From Cladophialophora immunda (lineage: Eukaryota > Ascomycota > Eurotiomycetes > Chaetothyriales > Herpotrichiellaceae): 64,000 bases of DNA. Below the pieces are notes generated by a model that was not told the DNA's origin, searched no databases, and saw only the letters and a program-made list of their open reading frames with translations. Positions 62,147-64,000 of the stretch are shown in pieces (position 1 is the stretch's first letter; each line of letters opens with the position of its first letter). The position numbers and the translations under genes were made by a program. Location of the stretch: NCBI RefSeq assembly GCF_000835495.1, contig NW_015622544.1:1755704-1819703 (forward strand), written 5' to 3'.

Positions 62147-64000
62147 GGCGACTACCCACGGAACAGATTCGACAGGCAGGCGCAATTAACGACGACTTGT
62201 CCGGTTATGACAGAAGGAGCATTGCCCATGCATGAAACAGTGCCCGGTCACAGAGCAACAGTGCTTTGTCTGCGAATTGTGCGATAAATATTAGAGATGG
62301 ACCGTCTGGACGAACAAGTGGAAGCGTGTGTCTGCCGGTGAGTGTCTCACTGTGTGTGGGAGAGAGAAATCCAATGCTCGATATTTACCCGCGCGTTGCG
62401 GGGCAACGAGCGACGATGTCATTAACCACTTTCACCATCACAACATCCACAACTTACTCGCAGCCCTCTACGCACTGTATTCTCCCCCCAATAACCTGCA
62501 GGGGGACAAGGACAAACAATACAGAATACAAGTTGGCGCCTTAATGGACCTGCAAACGTGAAAGGCCTGCACTTACGCCACAATGCAACAGAGAGCTCCA
62601 GGTCACGTGTCAAGCCTGCTTCCCTCCAGCAAAGTCTGTCTCCAATGTTGTGCATATTGTATAGCACTGATGCGAAAGGGAGGTCCCAGAATGCTCATGT
62701 ACTTGTGAATTGGGTTGTAAATTGCTAACGTGCATCTCCTTCGTTCAAAATATGGTTAGCACCACTCACGGACCGATTGTAAGATAGCAGCTCGCATTTG
62801 CACCCCACATGCTATCGTCGTCCAGGCAGCCAGTTTGTTGACTGTGGCTCAAGATGATCCTGCGAAAGCGATGCAACAAACTCACCCTTCAAGTCACCCA
62901 GTTCAGCGGTTGTGAAGCGAACGGCAAGAATTCTGAGCCTTCCTTGGGCGGGCGAAACGTGAAGGCAGCGACAAGACCGGCCATGTCGCTCAAGCTCAAC
63001 GAGTGAGGACCAGGTTGACGCAATGGTACCTCCGACTCGAGAGGAAACGTGGTTGCCCAGCATGGGAAGGTAGGAATGGGGATGGAGTCGAGGAAGTTGG
63101 GTCAGAGCGAGAATATCTTTGGATCTTCTCACCAGCTTGCCCCTTTGTGGAGCAGGCAAACTAACTGGAGACCAATGCTGCAACGCGCCTCGCATGCATT
63201 TGCCAACTGGTCACAGCAACAAGGGACAGGATTGATACGGTATTGCTTTGAACGTTTGTGAGAAAGCAGTGCTTTGACACTTTCGTATTTCTGGTTGGAA
63301 CTCAGGTATTGGGACTTCCTTGAGCTGCCTTACTAAGATGCAAAGAACCCCAAGCAGATCAGCGACGATCCGACGGGGGTTCTCATCACGCCAACCAAAC
63401 ATCGCTCACCACGTGAGGATTTAGGCCAAATATCAATCAAAACCAATGGCTGGACTCAGGAAGGTGAGTCCATATTGGATTGAGGCAAGACGTCAAGTCA
63501 TTGGGCTCTCTGGTTATGGCGTATGAAGATCCCGTCGCAAGAGAGTCGATCAGGAAGGCGGAATCGTCATTACGGGTTTGGTTGGTGTGAGGGAGGGCCC
63601 GGCCTGCTCAACTCTTTTGTGAGCTTGATGTCAAGACACCCCATCCATCCTCCACATCGCAGGTTATTGCGACAGCGGCTTTCATGATGGAATCACCAAT
63701 ATGATCATCACTGAGGCCACCCCCAGACTGTTTGAAGCTGCGGCTGACTTGAACGGCGATACGCTATTGTTCTGGGTTATACTCCTGTTAGACGGCACTG
63801 GCTTGGGTGCAGATCGTTACCGTTGATCGTCGGTGACAGTGCATGATGACTCGTATTTCCCCTTACCACTCACAGGGAGAACGCATCCTGATCGTCCTAA
63901 AGTTACCTGGGATGCGACTTGCACCGGGCAGGCAATGGAGCGAACTCTGCGGCGCTTCAAACTCTGGGAATGAAGGAGCCCACCCCTCATTGGACAGTTT
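62147..64000. other. Gene-free right end, about 1.85 kb
   Basis: Upstream region of the NIMA kinase gene and sequence up to the window edge. No frame longer than about 130 codons and no domain, tRNA-like fold or splice-linked coding pattern was found. A gene starting further right may have its promoter here. Confidence 0.5.

Noticed and set aside
62812..63195. 127-codon minus-strand frame near the right end
   Set aside because: No domain, no splice-linked neighbours and unremarkable context; cannot be told from chance.

Overview
The window is nuclear DNA of a filamentous ascomycete (Pezizomycotina; protein flavour suggests Eurotiomycetes, perhaps Chaetothyriales, but this is inference). The signs are about 50 percent GC, short introns (mostly 50-70 nt) with GT...AG ends and CTRAC branch sites, a Zn2Cys6 regulator, a fungal DUF3176 membrane protein, NIMA kinase, Sip5 and Mic12. 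I find 27 protein genes, one cut by the left edge, each in its own transcription unit. I see no transposon, rRNA, convincing tRNA, CRISPR array or secondary-metabolite cluster. Genes were rebuilt across introns by matching reading-frame phase and conserved domains, so the intron positions in the entries are predictions.

Layout. 1-6.4 kb, all minus: partial short-chain dehydrogenase, tetraspanin, Zn2Cys6 factor, nucleolar RRM protein. 7.3-13.5 kb: Sip5 (+), a Ser-rich coiled-coil protein (+), MICOS subunit Mic12 (-). 15-22 kb: arrestin-like protein (+), DUF3176 protein (-), peroxisomal acyl-CoA ligase ending AKL (+). 23-31 kb: mitoribosomal bL17m (+), eIF2B beta (-), Nem1 phosphatase (+), DMT transporter (+). 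31-44 kb: R3H/SUZ RNA-binding protein (-), ZCCHC10-type zinc-knuckle protein (+), Cwf18 (-), mitochondrial PPR protein (+), PHD-finger protein (+). 45-64 kb: Kish/KSH1 (-), TAF13 (+), eIF3f (-), ankyrin-BTB protein (+), Sub2 helicase (-), RNase P subunit Rpr2 (+), BLOC-1 CNL1-like coiled coil (-), Wbp11 (+), NIMA kinase (-), then about 1.85 kb with no gene.

Most genes are housekeeping: translation initiation (eIF2B beta, eIF3f), mRNA processing and export (Cwf18, Sub2, Wbp11, the zinc-knuckle protein), transcription (TAF13, PHD, Zn2Cys6), mitochondria (Mic12, bL17m, PPR), secretion and lipid control (KSH1, Nem1), signalling and mitosis (Sip5, NIMA). They are not an operon-like system, although many pairs are divergent over 300-600 bp and may share promoters.

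The most interesting points are about splicing. The zinc-knuckle gene appears to need an AT-AC intron to restore its CCHC knuckle. KSH1 has an intron directly after its ATG. SUB2 has a 597-nt first intron, far longer than the rest. Three genes carry introns that are multiples of three without stops, which naive ORF calling would translate. I found no clearly new multi-gene system.
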